The notes: generated by a model not told the origin, from the letters alone. Counted from the first letter of the stretch, positions 1 to 13,740 are shown. The stretch is 64,000 nucleotides of DNA from Beroe forskalii (GCA_011033025.1 WFMF01000172.1:62001-126000); one strand, 5' to 3'. Numbers and translations are program-made.

Positions 1-389
1 AGGATCCAGTCATCCAGGGAGTACCATGAGGGTCTGAGCCATCCAGAATTCCCCACTGAAGACGCAAGGTTCCCACACTCTCAAACATTAATGCATTAAA
101 GACAAAGGTCCCTTGCCATTAACGAAGTCAAGATCCAATCAGCAACCCTACCTCAAAGCTGTACCTTGTACATACTTCTATATCCAACTAGACTAGAACT
201 ACTATAACCTACTAGACTATAGAACTAACAAATAACCAACCAGAACTAATAAAACCCACTACTAAAACTAAAATACTTCTAAGAATCTCAAACCACGATA
301 TGGCTCGGCAGCTTTACCAGACTTTTCATTGGTTTTATTGTTTCATCCAATCCCAAAACATGGATACGATGCGGTAGATTGGCAGAGAA

Positions 390-2100
390 TGACGTCATTA
401 TCAGGGATTAAAATGGGGAATTAGTGACGCGAATCGTCCTACTTGTCCTACCAAATATACCAAACATATACGAGGGCAAATGATGCTGCATAAACCGTGT
501 GTCAGAGAATTTCAATGTTTTAACTTTTTAATAAGAGGCCTCTTCAATCGAAGACTCTCACTTCACATGACTCTTCTTTGATCGGAGTCCTCTATTTTCC
601 ATGACTGTTCAGCAATCGAAGTCTCCTATTTCACATGACTCTTCCGCTATTGGAGTCCTCTATTTCATATGAGCGGAAAGGACAATGACCAGTAATCAAG
701 GATAGGAAAGATACTTATAACGTTTCCGATGAATGGTTATACTGGTTGTATTATGTGGCCAGGGATGGTGATTATGCTACTCAGGAATGGGTGAAATCAG
801 CAGAAATCTGGATAGGGTAACTTAATCGATTGAGTGGTTGTATGTGACCAGGAGTGGCGATTATGGAGGTAGGTGGGTTTTGAGGGCTTCAGTAGTATTA
901 ATGTAAATCTCTATCATTTACCAAGGTGTTTTAATGCGATAACCAACCCAGATCAAGTAGCAGAATGCAAACGCTTGCCACGTTTATCACTCCTTCTAAA
1001 AGTGTTGCCATGAAACCTTGAACACTGTTACCAAGGCAGCATCATTAAGGGTAACTTAATCTTAATCGGTGCAATTAAATCAATTACCAAGGACTTTTCT
1101 GATAGCCAATTAAGATCAGTACTGTGCCTGCCACAGTCCATCTAAAATGGTTACCATGACACCTCATTGGAGCACTGAAACCGTGACAGTATCAAGTCAT
1201 ACTACCACTTGTCTAAATGTGTCACCATGACAACTAAATATGTCCCTATTTGAACAACTGTGTCACCATAACAACTAAACGTGTCACCGTGTCACCCTCA
1301 CCCTGGTACCAACCCTTGGCTATATCTAAAGTTACGGAGACTGATCAGACACCAGCAAGGATATGGTGTCTTCCAGTCTACTGCTTGAGTGCTACCTACT
1401 TTACATGTCATTTTACAAACAAAGTACCGGTCCTGCGCAGAGAATAGACATTGAGATAGTGACGTCATTATCATAGCTTTAAATAGTGAATTGATGACAT
1501 CACACTGCCTATTTTATACCTACTGGGTATCTAATGGAGATCGTAAGGAGGGTAGTAATGACCATTTACCCTGACCAACTAATTTACTTGTCCACATCAG
1601 TCGAACGGAAGTTCATTCTAAAAACTATATACCTTCGCTTAATAATAATATGAAAAAACTACAGCACTCAAAAAGAGATATATCTTGCATATATAATGTC
1701 AAGTATTTCTGAAAAATACCCCCTTGAATCGTCAACAATTCACCATTCCAAACCCTGATAATGATGTCACTCAAAATACCCTATGAACCTTGCATATTCC
1801 AAGAGTTTTTGCCGATGAGCATGATGGCAGAAGCATGCCAGGACGTCAAGTGAGAGATTGACGTTTCTAAAATGACGCTATTATCAGAGTCTAGAGTGTT
1901 AAATTGATGCCGTTTGACTGGCTACGTCTCAAGAGCGTGTTATAGGAGAGCTGGAAGAAGGCTGGAGCATAACGGACAGAACAGGGTCTGGTCAAGCTAC
2001 GATCATCATTATATAGAGAGGAAAGGAGTATCTGACTCATGGAATAGACGAGAGGGATGACGTCATTATCAGGGATTAGAATGGAGCGTTAATGACGTCA
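390..2100. repeat. Cluster of double-CRE dispersed repeats
   Basis: Copies of one ~43-bp repeat start at 390, 1460, 1873 and 2058; an inverted-orientation copy ends near 1779. Each begins with TGACGTCATTATC or a variant and has a second CRE-like octamer exactly 35 bp downstream, start to start (390 and 425, 1460 and 1495, 2058 and 2093). In the 2058 copy both octamers are perfect TGACGTCA. The middle is AT-rich with a conserved AGGGATTA-like segment. TGACGTCA is the known site for CREB/ATF bZIP factors; whether it works here is unknown. Confidence 0.8.
541..674. repeat. Imperfect ~33-bp tandem repeat
   Basis: About three and a half degenerate copies of a unit of the form CACATGACTCTTC, a short spacer, then GGAGTCCTCTATTT lie head to tail. 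Copies differ by substitutions and small indels, so the array looks old. No coding frame runs through it. Confidence 0.7.
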
Positions 2101-2652
2101 TCAGTCAGGGATGTATGAAGAGTTTAGGGAGAAGTAGGGGAAGAGGGTATGATCAGTTAGACAAATGATTGATGCTGACGTCAATGGGATTTACCCTGTA
2201 AAATCTATACCGAGTGAGTGATATATGGCAACATATAGGATGCGCTTGCTAGCCCGGACACAAGAGACGTTGGGAAGAGGAGGGGAGGGTTAAACAAGGG
2301 CTAGGGGGAAATAATAGGCGTTTTCGAGTGAGCAATCTGTCGTTGAAAACCTTGATTATTGTTTCAGGTAAGACCGCCAATAAATAATTCGGGGGTTCTG
2401 CTATCAAAGTTTGTAATGAACTTACAAGAAATATAAAGATAATGATAAAGATTATAGATTGGTTTCCAAGAATGTAGAAACAGACGATTCTTCAGGGATA
2501 TTTCAGGTATTTTCTACAGAACGCATATAATTTACTCCAAAGAGAGGAGCAGTAGAAGATAGATTACTGGGTAGTAGAGTAACCAACTACAACTATTGGA
2601 TAATAACTACTCAATTATAATCTGAAGAATTGAATATGAAGTAATTAACTAT

Positions 2653-2713
2653 CTAGACCATTCTAGACCATTTTAGTCCATTTTAGTCCATTTTAGACCA
2701 TTTTAGACCATTA
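2653..2713. repeat. 10-bp tandem repeat
   Basis: About six head-to-tail copies of a 10-bp unit, TAGACCATTT, with A/G/T variation at one position (TAGTCCATTT). This is a short minisatellite in gene-free sequence. Confidence 0.85.
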
Positions 2714-5039
2714 TATGGACCCCAAATTTGTAGAGAGGTTTTAGAATCTGATCTAGAGAGAATAAAATACTGCATGTCTTCTTCATTTCAGTTAAATACG
2801 ATGATTATAAATTCTACGAAATGTAGAAAGGAGGAAGCAAGGTTACACAGCAAATAATGATAAAGTTCTTCCATAAGGAAAATAATATTTCCAAAATAGG
2901 GTGCTTGATCAAGATATTCTGTATCCACGGTCAATTCAAACTCCACGGCACAGCGTAAAAAGACATCGGCTTCAGCAGCCCAAAATTCCAAAAGTATTAT
3001 TTGAAGCTGGACAAACATCCTCTGAAAAAGTTCAGACACAGAGACTTAAACTTTGCGTCTAATTGTCGGTCTTCCGAGCCTATGAAAGCTTCCGTCTCAA
3101 AGCTTCCGTGATCGGGCGAATGACAACCACGCCCTGATAGACCAGATAAGTGGTCACGAATGATTCCTACTCATTATACATCATTGGCTAATCAATTGCG
3201 CGTGATTGCCCAAAATACAACTTCTCAAGAAAACAAAATATTACATCGACCGTAACGTTAAGTTTAAAACTGATTTACAGCCCACGAACCAAATACACAC
3301 AAGTGCAGGACTCAGGTTAGATGATTTCAACTATTGCTGTAAACTGGAGTTCACAGGCAAGGATAGTGCCCAAACGTCCGGATCTAACCCTGGACCTAAC
3401 CTGGCGAGTACCTCGATATCCAAAAACAAAAACTGGAGTTGCAGAAAGGGATCAAAACGACAAAACGTCGGCCTAATATTATATTCAGAGATGCAACGGC
3501 TCACTACATAATAAACTAATGTTACAGCTGCTGTCAGGATTCATGAATTCTCAAGAATATTAATATATGGGTACCCTACTAAATACTAAGTATCCGAGAA
3601 TATGAACAATTACAGTTAACAGCAATAACACCAGAACAGTTACAGTTAACAGTAAATGCTTCAAATAGCGTGACAATAACCCCAGCTTCCGACATTATTC
3701 CAGCGATATTCCATCAGGAATTACAGAAGGACTCACTCTATAGCTTCATCATCACCCAATGAGATCAGAGATACAGTCGGGAACTACCTTCAATCCTTTA
3801 GAACTTCATACTCAGCCAATGCGGTACGCTTATAAGTGAGCAATGAGCATAGAGGTAGAAGGAGGGGCTCGAAAGCTCGAAGTTTGGCATTGACCCCGCT
3901 TCCTTCTGTAGAATGACAATAAATCTCAGCAGGAGATACAGTAATGTCAGGGAAATGGTGTCGGGGGATGAATAATGTCGAGATGGGTGGCATAATATGT
4001 CTGTATACCGCTCACCACAGCCCATAATGGCAGAGTTCCTAGCATGATAGTTGGATTCTTTGATTACTGGTGTTGCCTGGTAGTTGAACAAATAGTATGA
4101 AACGCAAATTCAAAGCAAAACTTACGATTTAAACCATGGTTTAGTGTTAAAAAGAAAAGATTACAACAGCAGAAAGTTTTAATTGTCTGCTTGAAAAGCG
4201 ATTTAACTTATTTTATTTTTGATAAGCACGATTATCAAAGTTTAAGGATCACTCTACTAATTCATTCGTTTCTACTGCGGTTGTTTTTTCGTATAATTTC
4301 TAAATATAGGCGGCAAAAGTGAAGCTCGAAAGTGTCTAATCAACCGTAAAACATATTCGTTGTTTTTTCAAATCAAAATGTATCCAGAACTAAGGTTCGG
4401 ACTTAGAAATTTTTGAACAAAACATGAACAACACCCGTTCGAATGCTGACGGACTCCGTCTCACAGACACTACAGCTCCGCACTCAGCACCGCGCGCTTT
4501 CTTACCCGCTGCACGCCGTGATTCAGCCAATCAGAACGCAGTATTTTGATCGAATCCTGCGCACTGAGTTAACCAATACCCAATCAAAACGCAGTAAATC
4601 ATCCGAATATCCAGCACTCTGATTGGCTGGATCTAAAAACCGTCGCCTCAACTACTGCGCCGATACATCTGAGTGAGAGTTCAGACTCCTTGACTCCAAC
4701 CCGACCTTAAACATTATATCCCTTGCTTCACTCCCAATTTCAATGCGTTTATACCCGTGCTTACAAGTACTTATACTGATCAAGTGTCGAGCGTGAGTAG
4801 TGGACAGTTTAAGCGGCCTCAATTCACCATTGAAAAGTATGATAGTGACATCATTTCAAAACGCATAATATCCTCGCGCGCGCCGCGCAACCTATCACGA
4901 CTATTACTAACAAGGAAATATGTCGATTAGTAATTTGCAAAGCACGCTTTCAAACGCTGTAATAAGTGAGATTTTCCTCCATCAAACGCTTAAACGTGTG
5001 ATATAACTAAGACAAATGACTTGCTACTCCTTACAAATC

Positions 5040-5155
5040 TTAGTTTTCCACCCGCAAGATCAAAACATCGCCATGACGAAGACCAATCAACGAGGGAGTT
5101 CAGAACAATTTGAGCGCTGATTGGTCAATTCTAAATGGACCTGTGGGAAAACTAA
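5040..5155. mobile_element. CCAAT-hairpin MITE, copy A
   Basis: A ~115-bp inverted-repeat element. The outer arms are TAGTTTTCCACCC on the left and GTGGGAAAACTA on the right. The inner arms carry GACCAATCA and, inverted, TGATTGGTCAA. The same organisation recurs at 10648-10823, 37957-38045 and 42784-42901, so this is a dispersed family. It has no coding capacity. Size and terminal inversion fit a miniature inverted-repeat transposable element; no target-site duplication was recognised. Confidence 0.75.
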
Positions 5156-7456
5156 TATACTCCTCACTGCAGGAAGTGCAAAAAATATGAGCAAAGGGTA
5201 GAAACGTAATTATCATGCAAAAATGGCGAATTTATTACACAAAATCGGAATTTTAACCTGGCTCGAAACATCTTCCTCTATTTGGAGAAGAATATACGGA
5301 TTTCCTGCCAGATTTCTGGGAAAAACGCAACGCGTTGTTATCAATCAACTAATGGGTTTTTCAGGGTTTTAAATCGTTTTACAAGTCCATTATCCTCATC
5401 GTTATCATTTCGCCTATTTTGAATATCCTGTTTTCTCGATTCTGTTTTGCCGACCACTTCGTTCTACGATAATAATACCTGCTCCGATTTATGTATCTTA
5501 ATTCTAAAATTTTCCATGAGACTGGAACCCGGAAAATGGAAATATAACAAATATTAATAACGTTCTTTAATTCAGTGGTGGGTTATGTCAAAAATTCTAA
5601 CAGACGGAACCAGTCAAAATCAATAAGTCCAAGGCACGAGAGGGCATGCGGCCAAAGGTCAAAGTGGAAAAAGTTTAAAAGTGGCTGGGAAAACGCTCTT
5701 TTCATTAACGCGGCAAAAAACGAAAAATAACCGAAAATGTATGTCAGCAATTTTCCATTCTAAGCTATAATAATGACGCCACCCCTATGTTTTCAAACAC
5801 CATTGTAAAACATAACAACCATCGTTAGTTGGTTAATATTTATTTTTAAACCTTGTAAACCATTATGGTCCGAAGGTGTACGTTAAAGTTTAAGGGAAAA
5901 GTTAATACAGCGCAAAGCATTATAAAACGGGGGTGAAGCTGAAACACTGAAAGAAAAGTAGGTTTCATACTAGGACAACTACTGCGACAATATGTGAGTG
6001 CTGTGTGATACATACACCAACATATGTAGCTACTTCTCGTACCCGAAAAGTAGTCGAATCAACGTCCACAATTACCTATTATAGACTACTAGAAGGCCCG
6101 TTGGGACTTGGGCCTTCTGGGTCACAGGACACCCGACTCTTTCAATGCTGACCACAGGGCAACACCATGCCAGCATATAAGTATATAATTCCCGTAGTCA
6201 GAAACTTTGTTTCTAAGACGTGAAAAGTTGAAAAAAGTTGACATTAAAGTACGCAGTATTTTCCAAATTCGTGAGCCACAACGCAGATAATTCATAAATA
6301 TTGAATTATGAAACTTTATGACAAAAACAAGTGAAACGTATGAAATTGAAATAACATGATCGATTGCAGTTTTTTCAACGTTTGGAAGTGTCAAATGTGA
6401 TATTTAACACTAAGTAAGTCATTGATGCAATTTTTTGCTACTGGGGGTGGGGGTGCAACGTAACGAAATTACGAAAATTCACATGAAGGCTTTGAAAATT
6501 AATAAAAATATAGACCAAATTTTACGATTGCATATTAACCTCGAACAGCTGTTAAATAAGAAGAACTCAATGTTTTCTAAACTAAAGTTCAGATAAGGAG
6601 AATAGATGGGCAACAAATTTGAATCCGAGCTCATTAAAAATCAAAATTGTTTGCATTTTTTATCTGTTCATAAACCACTTCTAGGTTCAGTAAATATGAA
6701 TTACTCATTCCGTCGAATTCTCGCAGCAAACCATCGAATTTCTTTCTTGAAAGAATTATCGCTAATTTTCACAATTAAATGAAACAACTCTTATCAATAT
6801 CATTTCTCCTAAGCTCCTTCAACAGTGATAAGAGTAAGCCTTCTGTCAAAAAATTTTTACCGGACTCGAAAATTCCATTGGGAGCGTAAATTATGAATTT
6901 CAACAGTGGAAACGTTTCCAAAATACAAAATAACGAAATAACAGATTCTTCGTTTAAATGCACGTGCAGTTTTGCGCGCGCTAGCCCATGTATCCATAGC
7001 AACGCGCGCAACTGGTGAATCAAATCTATAACTCGTTCTTGTTTTTTGCGACCCTTTTTCCAACTTTGAGCATTAATCACGGAAAATATAAAGCCTTTAC
7101 GCAAAAAAGGAGAATGTAGCAATACGAAGACACCTTTTTTCTACCACCCTGCAAAAAATCGCGGGTTTTCAACTCCTAGTGTGTCAGATTTTCTGGGAGA
7201 GCGAAGGCTCCTACCTTGAACTACCTCTCTCGATTATAATAATAGATGATATTGACGTCATCATCTCCCGCTTATTCATCACCGTGGGGGGCTTATATTG
7301 TGAGGAGTATTTTAACACATAATGTCAAAATATTAGCATTTTCGGGGAGTATCATGGGCGCTACACAAAGGACTTTTATATCACTTCACTCTATGTCTAC
7401 TGGTTGTTGTAGAGCTACTCAATTCACAGAGACCTGTGCTTTATCGGACACACGTG

Positions 7457-7645
7457 GGTTGTCATGACAACCATGTGTTGTCACGACAACAGAGTGCTGT
7501 CATGACAACAGAGTGTTGTCATGGCAACAAAGTGCTGTCATGAAAACAAAGTGTTGTCATGACACCAGAGTGCTGTCATAGTAACGGTGTGTTGTCATGA
7601 CAACAGAGTGCTGCCATGACAACAGAGTGTTGTCATAATACCAAA
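7457..7645. repeat. ~20-bp tandem array of palindromic 14-mers
   Basis: Roughly ten head-to-tail units of about 20 bp, each centred on GTTGTCATGACAAC (a perfect palindrome at 7458-7471) or a near variant and joined by AGAGTG-type linkers. Because every unit is self-complementary, the single strand could form many small hairpins. The core resembles a degenerate RFX X-box (GTNRCC, 0-3 nt, RGYAAC) but breaks the consensus at one half-site. Confidence 0.85.
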
Positions 7646-8430
7646 TAAATAACTTTATCAAGGGAATACACGATCTAAGTAATTTAGGTAATAGTACCAA
7701 ATGGAAATAAAATGAATCAGAAAAATTTAACAAGAAAGCCGAAAATAAGTACTGCACAACTGTCACAACTCACACACGTACAGTAATTATACACAGATAA
7801 TTCAAAATTGTCGTATTGAAATGTTTCAAATGTATTACAAATCTAAACTCCTGGATCCATCTTAGAAGTGTAATAAAGTATCTGTAGCTTATATATGACA
7901 GAAATGGGCGAAAAGAAATTATCAGAGACAAGAAAAATTAACATATGCAAAACCTCATTGCTACGTTATATTTTTACTCGATACCTCATGCAATGATATT
8001 TACACAGGGCATGCTAGACTTAATGATAGTTACGCGCTGTGAACGAGGATTATAGAAGTTTTGACGGCAAAAGTTGATCATACAAAATCCTGATAATGAC
8101 ATAAGTCACTATCGTCTTATTTTTTTGAAAATGATCATCAACGAAAATATCATCCTCCTAATAATATTTCATCTGCCTCAAATTATGAAAAGTAAATATT
8201 CAAAAATATACTGAATGGTAGGTGTCTACCGTAAAAACCAATTTCTCGATGATTTTTAGAGTGATTAGACTGATTTGAAGCGCGGATACACTAAATTTCG
8301 ACATGATCGTCTGAGATGGGATGAAGGATTAGGAGCAAGCATTTTGGGCAAAAAATGTTCTGAATATTTACACTTTGACCATGAAAAGTGTGAGCACGTA
8401 CAGTATCACACAGTAATGCGCGCGAAATTC

Positions 8431-8642
8431 AAACACAAGGAAATGTCTGGTATCCATAGCAACAAATATCTTGTGTACTGGTAACCATAACAACAGTTCC
8501 ACAAGTAAAACACAAGGAAATACTTGTTATTGGTAACCATAGCAACACAAACACAAGGAATTACCTTTGGTAACCCTAGCAACACAAACACAAGGAAATA
8601 CCTGGTAACCCTAGCAACACAAACACAAGGAAATACCTGGAA
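8431..8642. repeat. ~35-bp tandem array carrying X-box motifs
   Basis: About five units, each with ACACAAGGAAATACC followed by a GTAACC-AT-AGCAAC-like 14-mer. The 14-mers start at 8450, 8481, 8533, 8570 and 8605. The one at 8533 (GTAACCATAGCAAC) fits the published RFX X-box consensus GTNRCC-N0-3-RGYAAC exactly, and those at 8570 and 8605 fit with CT as the spacer. The array may be a simple minisatellite; RFX binding is inferred from motif match only. Confidence 0.8.
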
Positions 8643-9065
8643 TGTTGGGCGGGGGTGTGATTACATGAGGTTGGAGTTCCCCGATACATTGCCTCTGTAG
8701 CTGGGGAGACAGAAGGGAGGTTGTCATGGTGATCACATTTCACTCCGCAGGGTCATCTCTCATCATGGGTCATGGTGCTGTGTAGTTGAGGGGTCAGAAG
8801 AGAAGATCTCACGAAATTTACTAAAACTTTATAAACTGATGAACTTACCGGTTAGCGCAAAGTGCGAAAAATGACAAAACAGACCGACGATTTTACAATG
8901 ACAGAATATTCGACTATTACAGCGTTCCACAATACGAAAGCTGAAGCTGTTTAAGTTTTGATTATTTTACTGTTCACAGGTTACAACTTAGAACATTATA
9001 TCGCTAGAAAGTAGAAACACACTATTGGCTACAGAAACGTGCCACAGAACCATAACAGAGCCTTA

Positions 9066-9096
9066 CTCAGCCAATAAGACAGTGTTATTGGCTGAG
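9066..9096. repeat. Perfect hairpin with two CCAAT boxes
   Basis: A perfect 12-bp inverted repeat, CTCAGCCAATAA and TTATTGGCTGAG, is separated by a 7-nt loop. Each arm carries a CCAAT box, so an NF-Y-type site is present in both orientations. It resembles the inner part of the CCAAT-hairpin MITE family but lacks those outer arms. Confidence 0.8.
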
Positions 9097-10647
9097 CGTC
9101 AATAAGTCAATAATAACACATGTGTCATTCTGAAGACGCAGTTCACAAACCTTGAAGCCCTTTCTAGTTGACTTCGCAAGCAATCCACAAGACAACTCTA
9201 TATAAAGATTAGACTGTGTGACATCACTGATTACCCACCATTACCCCTGATAAAGCCTTCACTCTGAAGTCCCACCCACCAGGTTTTGCATGAGCAATAT
9301 AACCATGCTCGGGTAATCAATACTCTCAGATGACTTATACTAATACTCATAGTACTAATCATGCAGTTATATACAAAGGACTAACATCGCTTAACTCCTC
9401 TCATCGGAATACCCTAACTGCCCCCAGCCTTCACTAGGATTCCAGCAGAAGGACAATAGGCACATAATTAATAATAACCCTAACCGATATATGTAATCAT
9501 GTAAAATATATGAGCCGGGAAGTTGAGAATGACCACATTAACAGGCTCCTAAATGGGGGGTTCATGACGCAAGGTACTTTAGTTTTTGAGCGGCTCATTA
9601 AAGACAAATTTGGTTTAACGGTTGAAATTTACATTACAGAGAAGAGGTAGAAATCACCTACTCAAGAATCTAGATTCCCAAATCCCAAGGGTTGCTCACA
9701 GACGGACAAGCATTTGAGAATGCTCTGAGTTCCATAGCAGAGATAACAGAGCAATATCAGGTCTTGCTCAATCGCTAATTAAGAGGCTAACAAACGGGTG
9801 ACTTGAGATTGAGAGGCCTATTTTAACTAAATAGCGTATTTTAATAACTAAATGCTTCATTAAATCGACCAAGCAAAACGATCTAATCCTAATTTTATAG
9901 TGATCCGAGATCAAAGCCTGGATACATGAATTATAATTACAACAGATCATATCTGAGGATTGTTGAATTAGTCTCTGAGAAACCGCTCATTCTCATCCCC
10001 TCAAGTTAACATGAATTACAAATTAACGGAGAATAACGGAGAATAGATTCCCTAAAATTAGCGATGCAAATTTACAACACTAATTTTAGGGAACAACATG
10101 AACTAGATAACCCTAGAATAACACACAGGAGAGATACTTAGTAAATTTAATGATCCAGCATAAAACAGGTAAATTTAGACAAAATATACAAGTCAAATAT
10201 ACGTACCATGATAAACTGTTTTCAAAGCGTCAATATATATAACACATTGCCGAGGAAGAAGCTTACAACTTCTTCAGAAGAAGATTCAAACCCGTACAAC
10301 TGTAGTTTGAATATATATTATGTGTAAAATTATTTAGTTTATTATTTAGTTTACGTAGTCAAACCAGGAAAGACTATACGTCAGAGTATGATGCGTTGAA
10401 ATCAGTACTCAGTATATAAAACATGAGGCAATATTCTAGATTATATACCAGTGACAAAACTATAGATTCTAAAGTTCCTTCAGCGATTAAAGCCCAAGAT
10501 TAGAGTTCAATCATTTAGCTGAGCGGAAACTAGGAGGGCAATAGAGACCAAGAATTGACAGCTTATAGTTCGGTATAAAATTATGCACAGTAACCAAGAA
10601 TGGGGGTTTAAGGTCAGCTGACCAGACACTATATTTTTGACGGCGGA

Positions 10648-10823
10648 TTAGTTTACCCATAGATCCATTTAACAGTGACCAATCAGAACACCAGTTGACC
10701 GTAAAATCGTGCACTGATTGGTCAATGCCTTAACGAACAGTCACATTTCACATTGACCAATCAGCGCATCAGTTGACTGTAAACTCGTTCATCGATTGGT
10801 CAATGCCATGATGAACTTAGTGA
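10648..10823. mobile_element. CCAAT-hairpin MITE, copy B (doubled core)
   Basis: Same family as 5040-5155 and 42784-42901. The left outer arm begins TTAGTTTACCCAT. The CCAAT-hairpin core occurs twice in tandem: GTGACCAATCAG paired with CTGATTGGTCAATG, then ATTGACCAATCAGC paired with CGATTGGTCAATG. A partial internal duplication of an older copy is the simplest reading. Confidence 0.7.
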
Positions 10824-12883
10824 GGAAGTATGTCTAACAGCCTCACAACTGGTCGATGGTCTGTCAGCGGGGATGTGCACTGTTATACCTCCTACCTTGT
10901 TACTCTAACTTTTACAAGTGGTGGCCGACAGAACAACTAATTCTTCAGGGAAAGTTGGGGGATTGTTGAAGAACTACTGTACCAAATTCCAGGACAGTTA
11001 GGAGATTATCATGGGCGGAATTAGAACATTTCATATGTGTCATGGCTGCAGAGAATATTGAATAAATGCAGAGCAGCCTGCAAGACTCAGTATTCAGGAA
11101 ACTCAAGCCTTCTCAGTTCCCAATGCCAATTGGAAAGTGGAAACACGCCTTATTTCTCAGCCTTATTTCCAAGTTGTATAACTCCTGATGAAGTAACAAC
11201 TGACAGTAACAGATGGAGATATCAACAGATTCATGGAAACGGCCATGAAAACTAAAGGTTTCCAGGAATTGTAAGTGAATATAACAGCCACTGTAATTGA
11301 GTAATTGATAACTGCCACTCTAATGGAGTAATTGAAGTGTGCTGTAAGATATAAAAGGCCTAATGGGCGATGAAAGAAATAGGCGGTCAAAATGACGTCA
11401 TTTACAGTATGCGCGCTGCCAAATTGTTGCAAATAACCGCCTATTTTCGTGCGCGGGGTTTCCTTGAGAGTACTTAGACCATTCTAAAAGCAGCTTGCCG
11501 TATGGTCGAGACCACACCGTAATTCAGCAGGCGACAGAAACTCCCATTCTAAATCGGATTAGAGGGGAAACCGCTTTGATGATCTAGAGAGAATAGCAAC
11601 AAAAATAGGCGGTGTGACGTCATCAACTCACTATTCTAAACCATGAAATGCCGTAACTCTCATCCACATACTTTCTGTTTACTTCCCGCGTTTAATGTGC
11701 AAAGCAGGTCAGTAAAAACATACAAAATACAGCGGTGTAATTGGCAATTACCCTTGGAAGCTTTGAGGGTGTGTATAAATATTTAACATCAATTCTCATG
11801 GTTACAGGGTGAAGCAAGTCTAAGTCTAAGTGGTAAACAGTGGACATGGTCTTTGAGAAAGGGATAAACCTTTGACAAAAGAACAAAAGTCTGAGATACA
11901 TCAGCGCAGTGCAGAGACGCATCAAAGCTACGCTTTTATACAGGACAGGATTGTTCTGGAGCTTGTAATGGACAGTAAAAGGACAGAACAGGACAGAATA
12001 CTTTATGGCAAGCTTTTATGTAAAGAAGAAAGCAAGATTGTTCAGGAATCAGGATTCAGGATTGTGAATGTGAGCTTTGGATGCAGTGAAAAGGACAAAA
12101 CCAACAATTTCATATGCGCATAATTATATGTTTACGGAAAACAAAAATAAAGACCAAAGTTAAAAAACAGGAGAAAACTCAAAAGAGGATAGATCACTGG
12201 TGACTGGACAATATACTCGCTAGAAATGTAGAAAACAGGAGTCTGTAGCACAGACCGACACGGCACAATACATAAGTTTCAATGTACAGGATAAAACAGG
12301 ATTGTCAACAATTGACACAGGATTACGCAGCACACCACACTGCACAGGACATGCCACAGTACTTGACAAGACAAGGACGAACAAATTTAAACTTAACAGA
12401 ACTACTTAATCAAATTTGAGGATGGAATTCTGAGGATGTTTCACACGAAGATATCAATGTCAAGTCAATAACTGATAACTGTTCGTCATAATATTTGCAG
12501 TCTAACCAAAAATAAAAAGAAAAGACAAAGTTGAATTACGCAGCACTGCCACAGTACTTGACAACACAAGGACAAAGGACTTAACGACAAACTTACAGTG
12601 TAAGTGTACAGGATAACACAGGATTAAGCCGCGCAGAGCACGCCATTTGACAAGGACAAACAACTTAAAGACAAACTTATAGTGTACGTGTACACACGAA
12701 ACTCTCAGACCTCCCCAGTTAGCACTGGTCCGTTGCACAGCAGACTATAGTATATTTTTGAAACAGCTGACCGGATATAATACTCTGACCTACGTCAGAC
12801 AATGAAAAAGACACCCGATATACAAATAATGTAAACTATATGCTACGTCACTCGACAGTGTTTGCTTGACATTGACCGGGATG

Positions 12884-12970
12884 ATGGCAAGTATTTTATA
12901 TATTTTACTGTCCTCCGGAGAAAATACCCGGGATGGATGGCAAGTATTTTATATATTTTACTGTCCTCTG
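12884..12970. repeat. ~53-bp tandem duplication
   Basis: The segment starting GATGGCAAGTATTTTATAT and ending TTTACTGTCCTC occurs twice in a row with very few differences. It is a recent local duplication in non-coding DNA, with no motif of known function. Confidence 0.85.
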
Positions 12971-12974
12971 GGAA

Positions 12975-13740
12975 TATTGCGGAGTAAAGACTCAGTCTGG
13001 AAGCTTGAAGACTGAAGAGGAAAGTCTGAGACTCTGATAGCTTAAGGAGGAAAGACTGAAGATTGCAGAATGCAGATTTGAGACTGATTCCTCACTTGAC
13101 TACGTCCGAGAAGCTTGTATAGTAAAGACTGATTGCAGAGGGGAGAAGAAGACTTTGAAAGCTTGGGGAGGGTTGTAGACTGATACAGCTGAGGAGAAAA
13201 GACTGAAACGGATATTTTGCGGACTGGAAATTGATTCTTCGCTCTGGAAGATCACGGAGTAAAGACTGAGGAACCATGCGGAGACAGACTCTGGAAAGGT
13301 TGCGGAGTAAAGACAGAACCTGAAAGCTATGGAGCAGAGTAGAAACCGAGGAAGATTGCGGAGTGAATACTGAGACTTCTCATCCCAAAAGAATACGGAT
13401 GGGAGAATGATTTCTTACTCCTGACTGAAGGAGGAATACGGATTGCAGAGAAAAGACTGACCATACAAAACTTTTGAAGAAGAAACTGAGAAGTGAGGAA
13501 GACTCATCGCCGAGAAAGCTTGCGGAGTAATATAAAGACATTCGGAAAGGTTTCAGAGAAGAAAATTGGGACTTTTCACTCCAGAAAGTTTTAGCAACCA
13601 GATTAAAGACTGAGAAAGCTAAGACCAGCGACTTCTCACTGGCGGATTAAGACTAAGAATCTTGCGGAATACAAAAGACTGCGACTTCTCACTGAAAAAG
13701 CTTGCTGAGTAAGAACTGCGACTTTTCACCCGGTTTGGGA
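12975..13740. repeat. Degenerate purine-rich tandem repeat
   Basis: An irregular repeat with the recurring words GCGGAGTAAAGACTGAG, CTTCTCACT and GAAAGCTT, every roughly 40-60 bp, with strong purine bias on the plus strand. Copies are heavily diverged. There is no coding frame. Confidence 0.6.

Larger units (their letters stand above)
1..7200. other. Gene-free repeat-rich region, left part
   Basis: I find no convincing coding exon here on either strand; all open frames are short and have no recognisable motif. The stretch holds a 33-bp tandem array (about 541-674), degenerate X-box-like motifs (about 990-1290), a 10-bp tandem array (about 2653-2713), several copies of the double-CRE repeat (390, 1460, 1772, 1873, 2058, 4845) and CCAAT-containing inverted pairs (4523-4630 and 5040-5155). 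The remainder is AT-rich sequence without visible structure. Distal exons of a gene lying outside the window cannot be excluded. Confidence 0.6.

Noticed and set aside
7457-8642. CRISPR-like array
   Set aside because: The regular spacing comes from plain tandem repeats in animal DNA. The intervals are repeat sequence, not unique spacers, and no cas genes exist.
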